From a virus, in the IMG/VR virus record IMGVR_UViG_3300032217_000478, positions 1 to 36,966 of that record: a stretch of 36,966 nucleotides of DNA. One strand, 5' to 3'. Position 1 is the stretch's first letter. Each line of letters begins with the position of its first letter. Below, piece by piece: positions 13,001 to 20,852 of the stretch. Both the position numbers and the translations under genes were made by a program. The notes beneath the pieces are model-generated. The model was not told the DNA's origin. It worked only from the letters and a program-made list of their open reading frames with translations, and made no database searches.

Positions 13001-13119
13001 TCCCACCAGTTATATCTAACCCACCAACTTGGCTTGCCATCATACTATCTGCTGCACTCGGCGGAATCGGTCTGGCATTGTTTTTTGGCCTCGTTCACCT
13101 CAAAAGCCTCATATTCTGA
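12997..13119 (+). CDS. single-span membrane micropeptide (40 aa)
   Basis: This 40-residue ORF starts by ATGA overlap with the previous gene and ends by TGATG overlap with the next. A Pro-rich N-terminus (MIPPVISNPPTW) leads into one hydrophobic span (LAIILSAALGGIGLALFFGLV). The double coupling makes it a credible gene. There is no known family. Confidence 0.55.
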   Translation: MIPPVISNPPTWLAIILSAALGGIGLALFFGLVHLKSLIF

Positions 13120-13334
13120 TGAATACTACCATGAAACCAATCAAAACAATCGTCAGCGATACCGATTCCCAAAACCGCCAGTTTATCTGGACAGCCTATG
13201 AGGATGGAACGGCGATGAGCCGTGAGATTACTTTCCATCTCGACGCATTTTTCCTAGCTAGGGAGACTTGGCGGAAGGAACATCCCGCTGGTAGCGATGA
13301 GGCCGCTATGATCCACGCGATGGAAGTCGCCTAA
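13119..13334 (+). CDS. hypothetical protein (71 aa)
   Basis: This 71-residue protein starts at ATG 13119, sharing a base with the upstream stop. A second ATG four codons later is also possible. It has a beta-like first half (KTIVSDTDSQNRQFIWTAYE) and a helical second half (LDAFFLARETWRKEHP, then EAAMIHAMEVA). No family is recognised. Confidence 0.6.
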   Translation: MNTTMKPIKTIVSDTDSQNRQFIWTAYEDGTAMSREITFHLDAFFLARETWRKEHPAGSDEAAMIHAMEVA

Positions 13335-13379
13335 TCCAAACCAATCGGGAGTTCAATCCTCCTGCAACCTAATACCGAC

Positions 13380-13529
13380 ATGACAGCATACGAAAAACAA
13401 TCACTGAAGATCCTCTTCCAAGAATCACGCAGAGGTCTCACAACAGCCGAGGCTCATCGCCTAGCCTACCTGCTGGATACGACTTCAGCGGAGATCTGGG
13501 CGGTCTACTGCGACTGGCTGGGATCATAA
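13380..13529 (+). CDS. small helical protein, last gene of early operon (49 aa)
   Basis: A 49-residue, all-helical protein reads MTAYEKQSLKILFQESRRG, then LTTAEAHRLAYLLDTTSAEIWAVYCDWLG. The second part has a helix-turn-helix-like look (TTAEAHRLAYLLDTTSAEIW). It is too short for a confident family call. It ends 30 bases before the terminator at 13560, making it the last gene of the early transcript. Confidence 0.55.
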   Translation: MTAYEKQSLKILFQESRRGLTTAEAHRLAYLLDTTSAEIWAVYCDWLGS

Positions 13530-13559
13530 CCCACATAGGCCCAACACAGGGTTCACATA

Positions 13560-13587
13560 GGCTCACCTTAATCGGGTGGGCCTTTTT
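13560..13587 (+). terminator. rho-independent terminator of the early region
   Basis: GGCTCACC (13560-13567) pairs with GGTGGGCC (13575-13582) over 8 bp (one G-U) around a 7-base loop, followed by five T. It follows the last early gene and precedes the long non-coding region. Confidence 0.8.
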
Positions 13588-14189
13588 CGCGTTTAGATCC
13601 AGCACCACAGATCCAGCCAGACTTGACGTATCAGGCAGATCCCAATCAACACTCATCAGCAAACCACCCGCAGTGGAGCTAGAGTGGCCCTAGAATCGCT
13701 TTGAATGCACCAGCAGTGTAATGATACCAGAAGCAGGATACGATGCGTCAGAATCAATCCTAGGAGCAATGTCAGGATCAGACAGGAAGGAATGAATAGG
13801 GAATCAATAGCCAGAAACAAAGATGGAATCGTTGGGAATCGCTTGGAGGCCGCGAAAACAAAAAATCACCGCACGCGAGGCCGATCCAGACTGCTCAGCT
13901 AGTTGATAGTGTTCGATGGAACGCTGTTCAGTCTCAATAAGCTATCTCAATTGTAGCCATGTAATACATACAACGTCAAGCTCAAAATAGGTAGGCCGTG
14001 GAACACTGATAAACACTAGGGTTTTTTGTGGAACACGTTCCGTATTATGTATATTGTTACAAGTTGTGATGGCGAATGTACATACACTATGCGTCCAGAT
14101 GGGGGGGGCGGGGGTCGGATTTGGATCGGGCCAAAAACCCCTGAGCGGTCAATCTCCCCTTTAAAAAATTCGCAATCGGGCCAATTGAC
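13588..14189. other. 602-bp non-coding control region between early and late genes
   Basis: No credible gene lies here. A 65-codon ORF at 13705-13902 encodes an Arg-rich product without structure and is not called. The region holds five GAATC words (13693, 13751, 13801, 13826, 13836). It also has three GGAAC sites, two of them palindromic: GGAAC-GCT-GTTC at 13918-13929 and GGAAC-AC-GTTCC at 14030-14041. GTGGAACAC occurs at 13998 and 14028, 30 bases apart. There is a G8-C-G5 tract (14101-14114), and ATCGGGCCAA at 14125 and 14175 just upstream of the late promoter. Likely uses are operators, a packaging site or an origin. Confidence 0.6.
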
Positions 14190-14215
14190 TTGACAGATCC
14201 CTAATCCCATAGCAG
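14190..14215 (+). promoter_or_regulatory. late promoter candidate P1 (tail/packaging block)
   Basis: TTGACA (14190-14195), 14 bases, TAGCAG (14210-14215), then TCCGATCTC. The same arrangement precedes the capsid block at 32375-32400. It lies directly upstream of the first late gene. The spacing is not the sigma-70 norm of 17, and the downstream box is not TATAAT, so a phage-modified or host-lineage-specific sigma usage is possible. Confidence 0.55.
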
Positions 14216-14224
14216 TCCGATCTC

Positions 14225-14476
14225 ATGCGTGGAGATTCCTATCAATTGCAGGGACAAATGGGCGGCAAGGTATTCACCTCTGCCAATGGTGCGGTGACTG
14301 GCAACTTTCGTTGGGTGCAGATCGTGAACGACACTGTATTCAGTGCGTTGGCTAGTAACATCGAGGATGGAAATAGCAAACTCATTACGATCACTCACCC
14401 TGCTGGTACTGGCATTGGTGGGATCATCACTGGGTTTACTGTTACCTCTGGCGTTGTTATTGGCTACTACGCTTAA
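14225..14476 (+). CDS. small virion-associated candidate, first late gene (83 aa)
   Basis: This 83-residue, beta-rich protein begins MRGDSYQLQGQMGGKVFTSA and then has Gly/Ile/Thr-rich strands (HPAGTGIGGIITGFTVTSGV). The ATG at 14225 is only 9 bases from the TAGCAG box, which would make the mRNA nearly leaderless. An alternative in-frame ATG at 14258 follows AGGGACAA and would leave a leader. It overlaps the tail gene by one base (TAATG). No family was identified. A small head or tail decoration role is plausible by position. Confidence 0.6.
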   Translation: MRGDSYQLQGQMGGKVFTSANGAVTGNFRWVQIVNDTVFSALASNIEDGNSKLITITHPAGTGIGGIITGFTVTSGVVIGYYA

Positions 14477-16956
14477 TGGCAAAACCTGCGTCACTGGCGG
14501 ATCTGCTGTCTAGTGCCACAAAGGCATCTGGGCAGTATCGTTCGTATGGTAGTCTGGATGACAAACCACAGGACGATCAAGATATCCAATTCACTGGGAT
14601 CAACCAGAGGCTCCAGCTAAATCAACTCCAGCCTACGGAGGTCAGGGAGAGCCTTAATGGACGCATGGATGGGTACTGGAAGCCTCGTAAGGCGGTAGTG
14701 GTGAAATCCTCGGCACTTTCTGGTACAGGCACTCCGCTAAAGATTCCATTCATCCTATTGGATACCGCCAAGGCTATTACATCAGCCTCGACAAGTGGTA
14801 CTCTGGTTACCCTGACGATAACTGCTCACGGCATCCCTGCTGGGACTGTGGCTTGGGCAAAGGTATCTGGGATTACTGGATCTACTGGCACTGACCCGAA
14901 TGGTACATTTTTGCTGACTCGTACAGGAGTTAACACGCTGACATACCCCTTAGCTACATCGAGTGGAACATACAATACGAGTTCGGCAACTCTTTCCCAG
15001 AATCCACTAAATGATAATACGGCAGTAATTTTTGGCTCCTGCCTGTTCTCTGACCCATCGAGTAATAGCGACGAGAGCATTCTGATTGCTACGTCATCCT
15101 CGATCAAGCGGGTTAACTTATCTGATTTCAATAGCACCAATCTGAGTTACCCATCTGGGGTTACCCTCACTAACGAGGTTGAGATGCTTCAGGCGTTCGA
15201 CAAAGTGATCATGTTCAGGAATGGTCGGCAGTCACTCCAATGGTTGGGCGGCACGAATACCTCACTGTACAAGTCGCCAGCTGGTGCGTTCTTCCAGCCC
15301 ACATTATTCACTCCTACCTCATTCGCCCTGTCGAACGGCAAGTTAACGATGAGGTCTAATAACAAGACCCTCAATGCAACCATCACCATTGCTGCTGGTA
15401 CTACGTTCGTGCTACCTGAGGTTTGGGATGATGGAACGCCAGCATCACTCAAGGACGATTATTATTTCGATGATACAACGAATGCTATCACAATTGGTGG
15501 AGTAGGTAACAATGTTACTGACTACGCTGCATCCACTCGGACAATTACCTTGGGGACAGCAGTCGCTGCTGGGAGTTACTTGGTATCGATTACCACTCAT
15601 GGACTCGAAATTGGTGACGTTATAATTATTTCTGCGGTATCAAACCTTAGCGGTATGAGTGTAGGAGATGAGTATGTAGTTGGATTTACTGATAGCGTAC
15701 ATCAATTTGGATTCTTTGCTAATATATCTGCTGGGTCTGGTACTACATCAGTAACCCTAGGAAAGGTTCAGACTTCTGCGATTGGATTCATGTTTCAACC
15801 AGCACCACCTTGGGCTGAGTACTTCCAGCGTAGGTTATGGGTTCCATTTAATTACTCGCAGACTGGCACATATAACAATCCAGTGTTTGCTGACAGGAAG
15901 ATTCGTGATGAGATCGCGGTATCAGACATTCTTGATAGTGATACGTTCGACCAGATCTATAGCCAATTCAAAATTTCTGGAGGAACTGCTGACTATATTG
16001 TTGGTATGCATGGATTCTACGATGATGCGATGATTATCCTTAATCGGAATAGCATCCACTCGGTAAAGGGCACTGCTGGATCGCTTGCTGATACCTCTGT
16101 CAGGGAGTTAACCTCGGAAGTTGGGTGTTTGGCTAGGAAAAGCATTGTGATGCAGGGTAATACCTTAATTTTCCTATCTGATAATGGGGTATATGCCTTA
16201 GAATTCCTTAACGATTATAACCTTCGTGGCACTGAGCAACCACTTTCCAAGAATATCCAGCCATATATCGACAGGATCAATAAAGATAAAGCAGATAAAT
16301 CAGTTGGAGTCTACTACGATAACCGATATTGGCTTGCAGTTCCGCTTGATTCATCAGTTGGTGCTGATGATGCAGTTGGAAACAACTCTATTTTAATCTT
16401 TAATTTCCTAAATGGTGCTTGGGAGTCAGTTGATACCTATGCTGATGTACGATTTAACATTTTAAATCTTCATGTTGCTAAAGCGGGAGTTAGGAATGAT
16501 TTATATATTGTAACTGCCAATGGAGGAATTCACAAAGTTGATGATTCTGATAGCAATCTAGACATTGTATCAGTTGATACTACTTCATCTCTCAAAACTT
16601 CACTGCCAATCAATGCCACTCTTACTACGAGAGGATACGATATGGGAGATATGGGAAGAAAACGCTTTAATGATATCCAAATTCAGATGCAGGCTCTTTC
16701 AACTGACTCAAGTGCAGCATTTGATATCTCATTCTCGGCAGAAGACCCAGATAATTCATCGTTCGTTGGAAACACTGAGGATTCAATTGGCGAGATTCTG
16801 AAGGAATCGGATACCGCTAACGTAAGAACTCGTATTGGAGGAATTCGCGGGTACACTGGAACAGTTATTATCAAGAGAACTAAGGGTTCACCTAAATTAC
16901 ACTCAATAAAATTGTCATCGACAATTACAAATAGATCAATCATCTCTCAAAACTAA
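14476..16956 (+). CDS. tail nozzle / tail tubular protein B-like (826 aa)
   Basis: The N-terminal region contains GINQRLQLNQLQPTEVRESLNGRMDGYW, a pattern of podovirus tail-hub proteins. The central and C-terminal region looks like a beta-propeller: DDAMIILNRNSIHSVKG, LIFLSDNGVYAL, NRYWLAVPLD, ILIFNFLNGAWESV and DLYIVTANGGIHKV. These features fit the T7 gp12 / P22 gp10-like nozzle proteins that close the short tail. A fibronectin/Ig-like insert rich in Thr and Ser occupies about residues 95-170 and probably decorates the surface. Codon style becomes visibly more A/T-rich after about 16,200. Confidence 0.6.
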   Translation: MAKPASLADLLSSATKASGQYRSYGSLDDKPQDDQDIQFTGINQRLQLNQLQPTEVRESLNGRMDGYWKPRKAVVVKSSALSGTGTPLKIPFILLDTAKAITSASTSGTLVTLTITAHGIPAGTVAWAKVSGITGSTGTDPNGTFLLTRTGVNTLTYPLATSSGTYNTSSATLSQNPLNDNTAVIFGSCLFSDPSSNSDESILIATSSSIKRVNLSDFNSTNLSYPSGVTLTNEVEMLQAFDKVIMFRNGRQSLQWLGGTNTSLYKSPAGAFFQPTLFTPTSFALSNGKLTMRSNNKTLNATITIAAGTTFVLPEVWDDGTPASLKDDYYFDDTTNAITIGGVGNNVTDYAASTRTITLGTAVAAGSYLVSITTHGLEIGDVIIISAVSNLSGMSVGDEYVVGFTDSVHQFGFFANISAGSGTTSVTLGKVQTSAIGFMFQPAPPWAEYFQRRLWVPFNYSQTGTYNNPVFADRKIRDEIAVSDILDSDTFDQIYSQFKISGGTADYIVGMHGFYDDAMIILNRNSIHSVKGTAGSLADTSVRELTSEVGCLARKSIVMQGNTLIFLSDNGVYALEFLNDYNLRGTEQPLSKNIQPYIDRINKDKADKSVGVYYDNRYWLAVPLDSSVGADDAVGNNSILIFNFLNGAWESVDTYADVRFNILNLHVAKAGVRNDLYIVTANGGIHKVDDSDSNLDIVSVDTTSSLKTSLPINATLTTRGYDMGDMGRKRFNDIQIQMQALSTDSSAAFDISFSAEDPDNSSFVGNTEDSIGEILKESDTANVRTRIGGIRGYTGTVIIKRTKGSPKLHSIKLSSTITNRSIISQN

Positions 16957-16959
16957 ATT

Positions 16960-17676
16960 ATGGCAGGAGTAATCACAACAAGTCAGACGTTTGCAAACAA
17001 TGACAACGTAACTAGCACAACACTCAATGCAATTGCTACAGGTAGTGCCTTTGGTTCTATCACTGACGTTTGTGCCAACACAACCATAACAGTTTCTGCT
17101 GGTAAGCTAAAGGTTGGAACAATTACATCGACAGAGATGGGTACTGACTCGGTATTAAATTCAAACATTATTAATGGTGCAATTACAAATGCTAAAATCA
17201 GTTCATCTGCTGCAATTGATTTGTCAAAACTAGCAACTGGCGCACTTCCTTCGGCAATCACAGTAGCCTCTGCCAACATTGTAGATGGAACTATTGCAAC
17301 AGTAGATATTGCAGATGCAAACATTACTGCACCTAAGCTAAGCGGAGCGCAAACTGGATCTGCACCTATCTATGGTGCTAGAGCAGCAGTAGATTTCAAT
17401 GCTGATGCAGCAATTGGAGGAAATTGCACGATTAGAAAAAGTTTTAATGTTTCATCTGTTAAGAAAACCGCAGTTGGAAAATTCGAGATAAATATAGCAA
17501 ACGCAATTCCAACAGATTTTGTATGTGTTGTGAATACTGGAAGCGATACAGGTGGAGCATGGGCATCAGTTGTTAAAGCTGGATCAACAGGATCTCTTAT
17601 TAAGATTACTACTACTAGTGTTAGTTTTGGTAATTATGTTGATTTGCCAAACAATAATGTAGTCATATTCGCGTGA
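16960..17676 (+). CDS. tail fibre / appendage protein with beta-helix repeats (238 aa)
   Basis: This 238-residue protein has imperfect repeats of the type INGAITNAKISSSAAID, NIVDGTIATVDIADANIT and APKLSGAQTG. These are typical of beta-helical phage fibre shafts. The C-terminal domain (PIYGARAAVDFNADAAIGG onward, about residue 140) is a compact beta domain of the kind found at fibre tips. It lies between the nozzle and the ejection proteins. It may be a second receptor-binding or accessory fibre in addition to the one at the window junction. Confidence 0.6.
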   Translation: MAGVITTSQTFANNDNVTSTTLNAIATGSAFGSITDVCANTTITVSAGKLKVGTITSTEMGTDSVLNSNIINGAITNAKISSSAAIDLSKLATGALPSAITVASANIVDGTIATVDIADANITAPKLSGAQTGSAPIYGARAAVDFNADAAIGGNCTIRKSFNVSSVKKTAVGKFEINIANAIPTDFVCVVNTGSDTGGAWASVVKAGSTGSLIKITTTSVSFGNYVDLPNNNVVIFA

Positions 17677-18008
17677 ATGATTACCTCAAGCAAACACTTC
17701 ATATCTATGAACGTAATGAGATCAATTTTCATAGCGTTCTTGATTGGCATTTATGTCATGGAATCGTTGTCTCTTGCTTTGATGGATTCGCTCTTGGCTT
17801 CTACGTTAGTAGTGAAGATCCAACAATTGCTGTCGAAATGTGCCACTCGGATTCTCTCTTTGTCACGATGTGCTGCGGCAATATGCACAAATGTTTAGAA
17901 CCATTCAAAGATGACTTTGAATACATTATCTTTCAGAGGGAATTTAAAAACTCACCAAAACTAAGAGGCTTCTCAATGAAGAAGTTCTTTAACAAACTAA
18001 AAAAATAA
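17673..18008 (+). CDS. hypothetical protein next to tail fibre (111 aa)
   Basis: This 111-residue protein starts at an ATGA overlap with the fibre gene. It contains CHGIVVSCFDGFALGFYVSS and HSDSLFVTMCCGNM, which resemble small proteins found beside podovirus tail genes with no assigned function. It ends in a basic tail (KKFFNKLKK). Proposed roles such as fibre assembly rest on position only. A competing ORF in another frame (17677-17898) looks like a shadow. Confidence 0.6.
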   Translation: MNDYLKQTLHIYERNEINFHSVLDWHLCHGIVVSCFDGFALGFYVSSEDPTIAVEMCHSDSLFVTMCCGNMHKCLEPFKDDFEYIIFQREFKNSPKLRGFSMKKFFNKLKK

Positions 18009-18012
18009 ATTT

Positions 18013-18987
18013 ATGGGAAGCAAACCTAAAATGCCTAAGCCAACAAAGTCTGACTACGCTGGTCAGACTAATAAGCTATTGGATGTATATCGTTCTACTA
18101 CTGGAGGAGTTCAAGATTTTGAGCGCAGTGCTAGAGAGGGATACATGGGCCTCAACCTAGGAGACATTACCAACTTCCTCTATGGCAATGGTCAGAATGG
18201 GTACATCTCTCAGTTTGGCAGGGCAACTGGACAGGCTCAGGATCAACTGACTGCTGCGCGAGGTGCTGAGTTTGCGTCTATGACTGGTCAGGCTGGAGCG
18301 GTGAGGGGTCTTCTAGGGGCTATGTCGCCTGAGAGTGAGCAGTTGATGCGGAATCAGGCATCGTTGGCTAATAGGTCATATCAGGAGGCTCAGGGACTTA
18401 GTGGTGAGGCTACTCGCAACGCACAACAGGCAGCTAGGGAAGCATACGCTAGTCGAGGACAACTCAGCGGAAACGCATCAGTGGCAGCAGAAGTGCTAAA
18501 CCGCGAAGGTGCAGTTCAGAATCGTCGAGCTAATGCGTCTCAACTTGGAGAGCAGGCTTTCAGAACATCACAGAACTACTACTCTCCTGTTCAGGGACTT
18601 CTTGCTGGATCTCCAGCATCAATGTCGCTAGGCCAGAACTTTATGACTACTGGGACAAACCAGATTGGGCAAGGAACTCCCAAACTATTCGATTATTCGA
18701 CTGGATTCGGAATGGAACAGGCAAGGGTTAAGGCTCAGGACGCATACAATCAGGCAAAGTATAAACAAGATCTACAGAAATATCAGTCTGGTATTGGTAA
18801 TATCGCAACACTTGCTGGAACAATTGGTGGATTTGCCATTGGAGGGCCAGCAGGAGCAATGATGGGAGCACAACTCGGTGGAGGTCTTGGTGGAGCACTG
18901 GGTGGATCGAGTTCTGGTGGAGACTACGGATCATTTACGGATAAAAACTTTGCAAGTGCTAAGGACTTCAAGGGGATTTTTGGTTAA
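18013..18987 (+). CDS. internal virion / DNA ejection protein 1 (324 aa)
   Basis: This 324-residue, Ala/Gln/Gly-rich, largely helical protein has a long central helical region (QDQLTAARGAEFASM through EATRNAQQAAREAYASRGQL). Near the C-terminus is a glycine-zipper segment (TIGGFAIGGPAGAMMGAQLG and GGGLGGALGG), able to insert in membranes. Order and composition match the first of the ejection proteins in short-tailed phages, which leave the capsid to form the DNA channel. No enzymatic motif is seen. It follows an SD-less AAATTT leader. Confidence 0.6.
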   Translation: MGSKPKMPKPTKSDYAGQTNKLLDVYRSTTGGVQDFERSAREGYMGLNLGDITNFLYGNGQNGYISQFGRATGQAQDQLTAARGAEFASMTGQAGAVRGLLGAMSPESEQLMRNQASLANRSYQEAQGLSGEATRNAQQAAREAYASRGQLSGNASVAAEVLNREGAVQNRRANASQLGEQAFRTSQNYYSPVQGLLAGSPASMSLGQNFMTTGTNQIGQGTPKLFDYSTGFGMEQARVKAQDAYNQAKYKQDLQKYQSGIGNIATLAGTIGGFAIGGPAGAMMGAQLGGGLGGALGGSSSGGDYGSFTDKNFASAKDFKGIFG

Positions 18988-19004
18988 TTTAAATAAAATA
19001 TACA

Positions 19005-20828
19005 ATGGCACTTTTAGGACAAGGATTCGATGCAAGCAGTTATACTCCAAGCTATGGCGTAGCTAATGAGGCTAATGATCAATTGTATCAGGCTCAGCGA
19101 GAAGGATTACATGGTGTTCAAAGCGGAATTAGTGACTACTCTAAGAAACAAAGTGATCTAGCAAAACAAGACAAGGAACTTGCAGCAAGAATCAAGGGTA
19201 CTATTTCTCTTCTTGATAACGCCAAGGGTATCTATAAAGATTTTGCTCCACAGATCGATGCGATGAAGACTCAGTTGTCTGATCCTTCACTATCAAATCT
19301 TAACAAAGCAGGTATTGCTGCTCAGGTCGATAACGCAATCAGTATGTTTGCTAAGTTTGGAACTGACAAGATCAATCAGGACTATCAAAACGCACAACTT
19401 CGTATTCAGCAGCAAAATGCAGAAACAAATCAGGCTAATGCCAATCAGCAGGGTCGCAAAGACTATGCACTACTTTCATCTGCCGCGGGTTCAGCGGAGC
19501 GAGCAATTAATTTCGCTGATCAGAACAAGATCCAGATTCCTAACGATACGCTTTCAGCACTTCAAGGAGCAATTGACTCTGGCGATTCCGCTCAGGCAAA
19601 TACCATTGCAAGTTCACTAGCTAAAAGCATCGACGAGGTAAGTAAGTTGCAAAGAACGGAGCCTAAAGAGGACGTTATGATCAATGGCACTAGGGCTAGA
19701 AGAGGAAAGCAAACTGGTGCTATATATGATTATGAGACTGGTAACGCTATTGCTGACTCTGCATTCCAAGGAAATCAAAAGATTAAGTTCGACTCACAAT
19801 CTGCCAAGAGAATTTTTGGACTAGTTGATGGGGGACAGGGACAAGGTGCTGGTGAAACTGGATATGATTCTCGATTCAATAACCTCCCATCAGTAGATGC
19901 AGCAGCAGAAACGAATCCAGCAGGATTTGAAGGGGATATTCAAACACTTAGTGGAGTTGTGCTTCCAAAAAATGAGACAAATATCAAGATATCTCAAGAT
20001 CCTAATTTTGACATTGCTGAATACAATGGTCAACAATATGCGATTCCAAAGCAGTCACCTCCTACAAATCCTCAGGCTAAGGTTCAACCACCAGCAAGTC
20101 CACAGGTAAATGCTATTCCAGCACAACCTCAGCAAATGAATCAACAAGCACCTGTGGTAGATAAGCCAAAGGCTCAACAAATAGTATCAGTTGCAGATAT
20201 TGACACTGCAAAGAAAACCATTGATCAAACTGATAGTGCTATCTCTACTCTTGAGTCTATGTACAAAACAATGACCGATCTTCAAAATCACAAAGGATTC
20301 AATGGAGTATTTGGGACAATAGGAACAAGTTTTATCTCTGGATCTGATGCGAAAGATGCACTAAATAAATTTGATTCAGTTAAAGGAAAGGCATTTGTTG
20401 ATGCGGTTATTGCCGCAAAAGGAAGTGGACTGAGTCCACTCAGTAATGACGAAGGTGAAAAACTACTTGCTTCACAACTTGAAATCAAAACTAACTCAAG
20501 TGAGAAGGAGGCAAGGAGGATACTAAGTGATATGAGAGGCGTTATTGAAAACAGGTTGAAATTAATGTACGATACCAGAAATGATGCTATTAATCAATTG
20601 AAACCAGTAGCTGGAGATATGATGAAACTATATGGAACCAAGCAATACAAACCATATGGTGGGGGTTCAACTACCACAATGAACTACAAGAATGAATCTC
20701 AATCATATCTAGATACTGCATCAAAAGGAGTTAATCAATCAAATCAGACATTGACTATTAGTCCACCATCTGGATATGTTCCACTAGGTGCTAGATTTGG
20801 AAACACAACAGGAAATCCAGCGCGATAA
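19005..20828 (+). CDS. internal virion / DNA ejection protein 2 (607 aa)
   Basis: This 607-residue, polar, helix-rich protein has many Gln and Asn: an N-terminal coiled-coil region (DYSKKQSDLAKQDKELAARI, about 48-67), a disordered Pro/Gln linker near residues 345-385 (QSPPTNPQAKVQPPASPQVN), and a helical domain after it with TAKKTIDQTDSAISTLESMY. This resembles the middle ejection protein of podoviruses. It lies between the glycine-zipper protein and the giant polyvalent protein, the usual three-gene order. No catalytic motif is recognised. Confidence 0.6.
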   Translation: MALLGQGFDASSYTPSYGVANEANDQLYQAQREGLHGVQSGISDYSKKQSDLAKQDKELAARIKGTISLLDNAKGIYKDFAPQIDAMKTQLSDPSLSNLNKAGIAAQVDNAISMFAKFGTDKINQDYQNAQLRIQQQNAETNQANANQQGRKDYALLSSAAGSAERAINFADQNKIQIPNDTLSALQGAIDSGDSAQANTIASSLAKSIDEVSKLQRTEPKEDVMINGTRARRGKQTGAIYDYETGNAIADSAFQGNQKIKFDSQSAKRIFGLVDGGQGQGAGETGYDSRFNNLPSVDAAAETNPAGFEGDIQTLSGVVLPKNETNIKISQDPNFDIAEYNGQQYAIPKQSPPTNPQAKVQPPASPQVNAIPAQPQQMNQQAPVVDKPKAQQIVSVADIDTAKKTIDQTDSAISTLESMYKTMTDLQNHKGFNGVFGTIGTSFISGSDAKDALNKFDSVKGKAFVDAVIAAKGSGLSPLSNDEGEKLLASQLEIKTNSSEKEARRILSDMRGVIENRLKLMYDTRNDAINQLKPVAGDMMKLYGTKQYKPYGGGSTTTMNYKNESQSYLDTASKGVNQSNQTLTISPPSGYVPLGARFGNTTGNPAR

Positions 20829-20852
20829 TCAGACCAAACAAAATTTAAAAAT

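Noticed and set aside
13347-13363. tRNA T-arm-like sequence (GGGAG-TTCAATC-CTCCT)
   Set aside because: The arm folds well, but no matching acceptor, D-arm or anticodon arm is found upstream, which is coding sequence. There is also no integrase to make it a convincing attachment site.
13705-13902. 65-codon ORF in the control region
   Set aside because: The product is Arg-rich with no structure, isolated between a terminator and the late promoter, and overlaps the GAATC cluster. It is most likely not translated.
14039-14067. dif/Xer-like site around CGTATTATGTATATTG
   Set aside because: It has a TGTATA centre, but the flanking arms match known dif consensus arms at only about half the positions, and no recombinase is present.
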